DNA from: Plakobranchus ocellatus
Taxonomy: Eukaryota; Mollusca; Gastropoda; Plakobranchidae
DNA: 20,394 nucleotides
Assembly: GCA_019648995.1 (NCBI GenBank)
Contig: BLXT01003539.1
Location: 2,704,107-2,724,500 of the forward strand
Direction of reading: 5' to 3'
The notes under the pieces were generated by a model. It was given only the letters and a program-made list of their open reading frames with translations. It did no database searches and was not told where the DNA came from. The translations under genes and the position numbers were made by a program. The stretch's first letter is position 1. Each line of letters begins with the position of its first letter. Positions 20,286 through 20,394 of this stretch are shown here, in pieces.

Positions 20286-20331
20286 GCTGGAAATTTATAT
20301 ATATATATACATATATATATGAATTTCCAGC
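20286..20331. repeat. AT-rich fold-back
   Basis: Arms GCTGGAAATT and AATTTCCAGC face each other across an alternating (AT)n run interrupted by a single C. The whole forms a long potential hairpin or cruciform. It is followed by an A-run near 20360 and the window end. Confidence 0.75.
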
Positions 20332-20394
20332 TGCTTTTATCCATCGGCTATAAAAAATGAAAAAAAAAAAAAAATGGTATCTTTTAACTATGGA

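Noticed and set aside
1-20394. tRNA, rRNA or CRISPR-like arrays
   Set aside because: No cloverleaf with A and B boxes, no rRNA core sequence and no repeat-spacer pattern was seen; the tandem repeats present have no unique spacers.

Overview
The window looks like nuclear DNA from an animal, most likely a mollusc and perhaps a gastropod. It is AT-rich and gene-poor. Coding sequence occurs as short exons with GT-AG borders that keep reading phase, separated by introns. There are several miniature DNA transposons and one dead LINE. Islands rich in the palindromes AGATCT and CTAGATCTAG occur around 7.5-11.2 kb, a texture I associate with gastropod genomes. The phylum is an inference from this texture; no marker gene settles it. 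Nothing prokaryotic is present. Most open frames over 60 codons are chance frames in introns or repeats.

Left third (1-4790, minus strand): the 5' half of a gamma-glutamyltransferase-family gene, most like GGT7. Eight exons, from the start codon at 4737 down to about 738, join in phase. They give roughly 250 residues: a cytosolic tail of about 67 residues, one membrane anchor, then the first part of the extracellular enzyme domain including the RETAP motif. The catalytic half lies beyond the left edge. The first exon, in the 5' untranslated region, was not located.

Middle (4791-9684): no recognisable gene. It holds a 60-bp tandem array (about 5660-5897), a 259-bp inverted-repeat element with a perfect 8-bp target duplication (7810-8084), and a 748-bp TTAA-flanked piggyBac-like element (8282-9037) with three 43-bp subterminal repeats. 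A more GC- and CpG-containing stretch at about 9230-9684 is the likely promoter and 5' leader of the next gene.

Right half (9685-16886, plus strand): a proposed three-exon gene, divergent from the GGT7-like gene, encoding a 144-residue single-pass membrane protein that I do not recognise. Its long first intron holds a perfect 25-bp-arm hairpin, a second TTAA element (11214-11618) and a LINE reverse-transcriptase relic (about 13742-14215). A poly(A) signal lies at 17382. From there to 20394 I see only AT-rich DNA, simple repeats and a fold-back at the right edge.

The two genes have no evident functional link. The most notable items are the unidentified membrane protein, the two TTAA elements with subterminal palindromic repeats, and the perfect hairpin.
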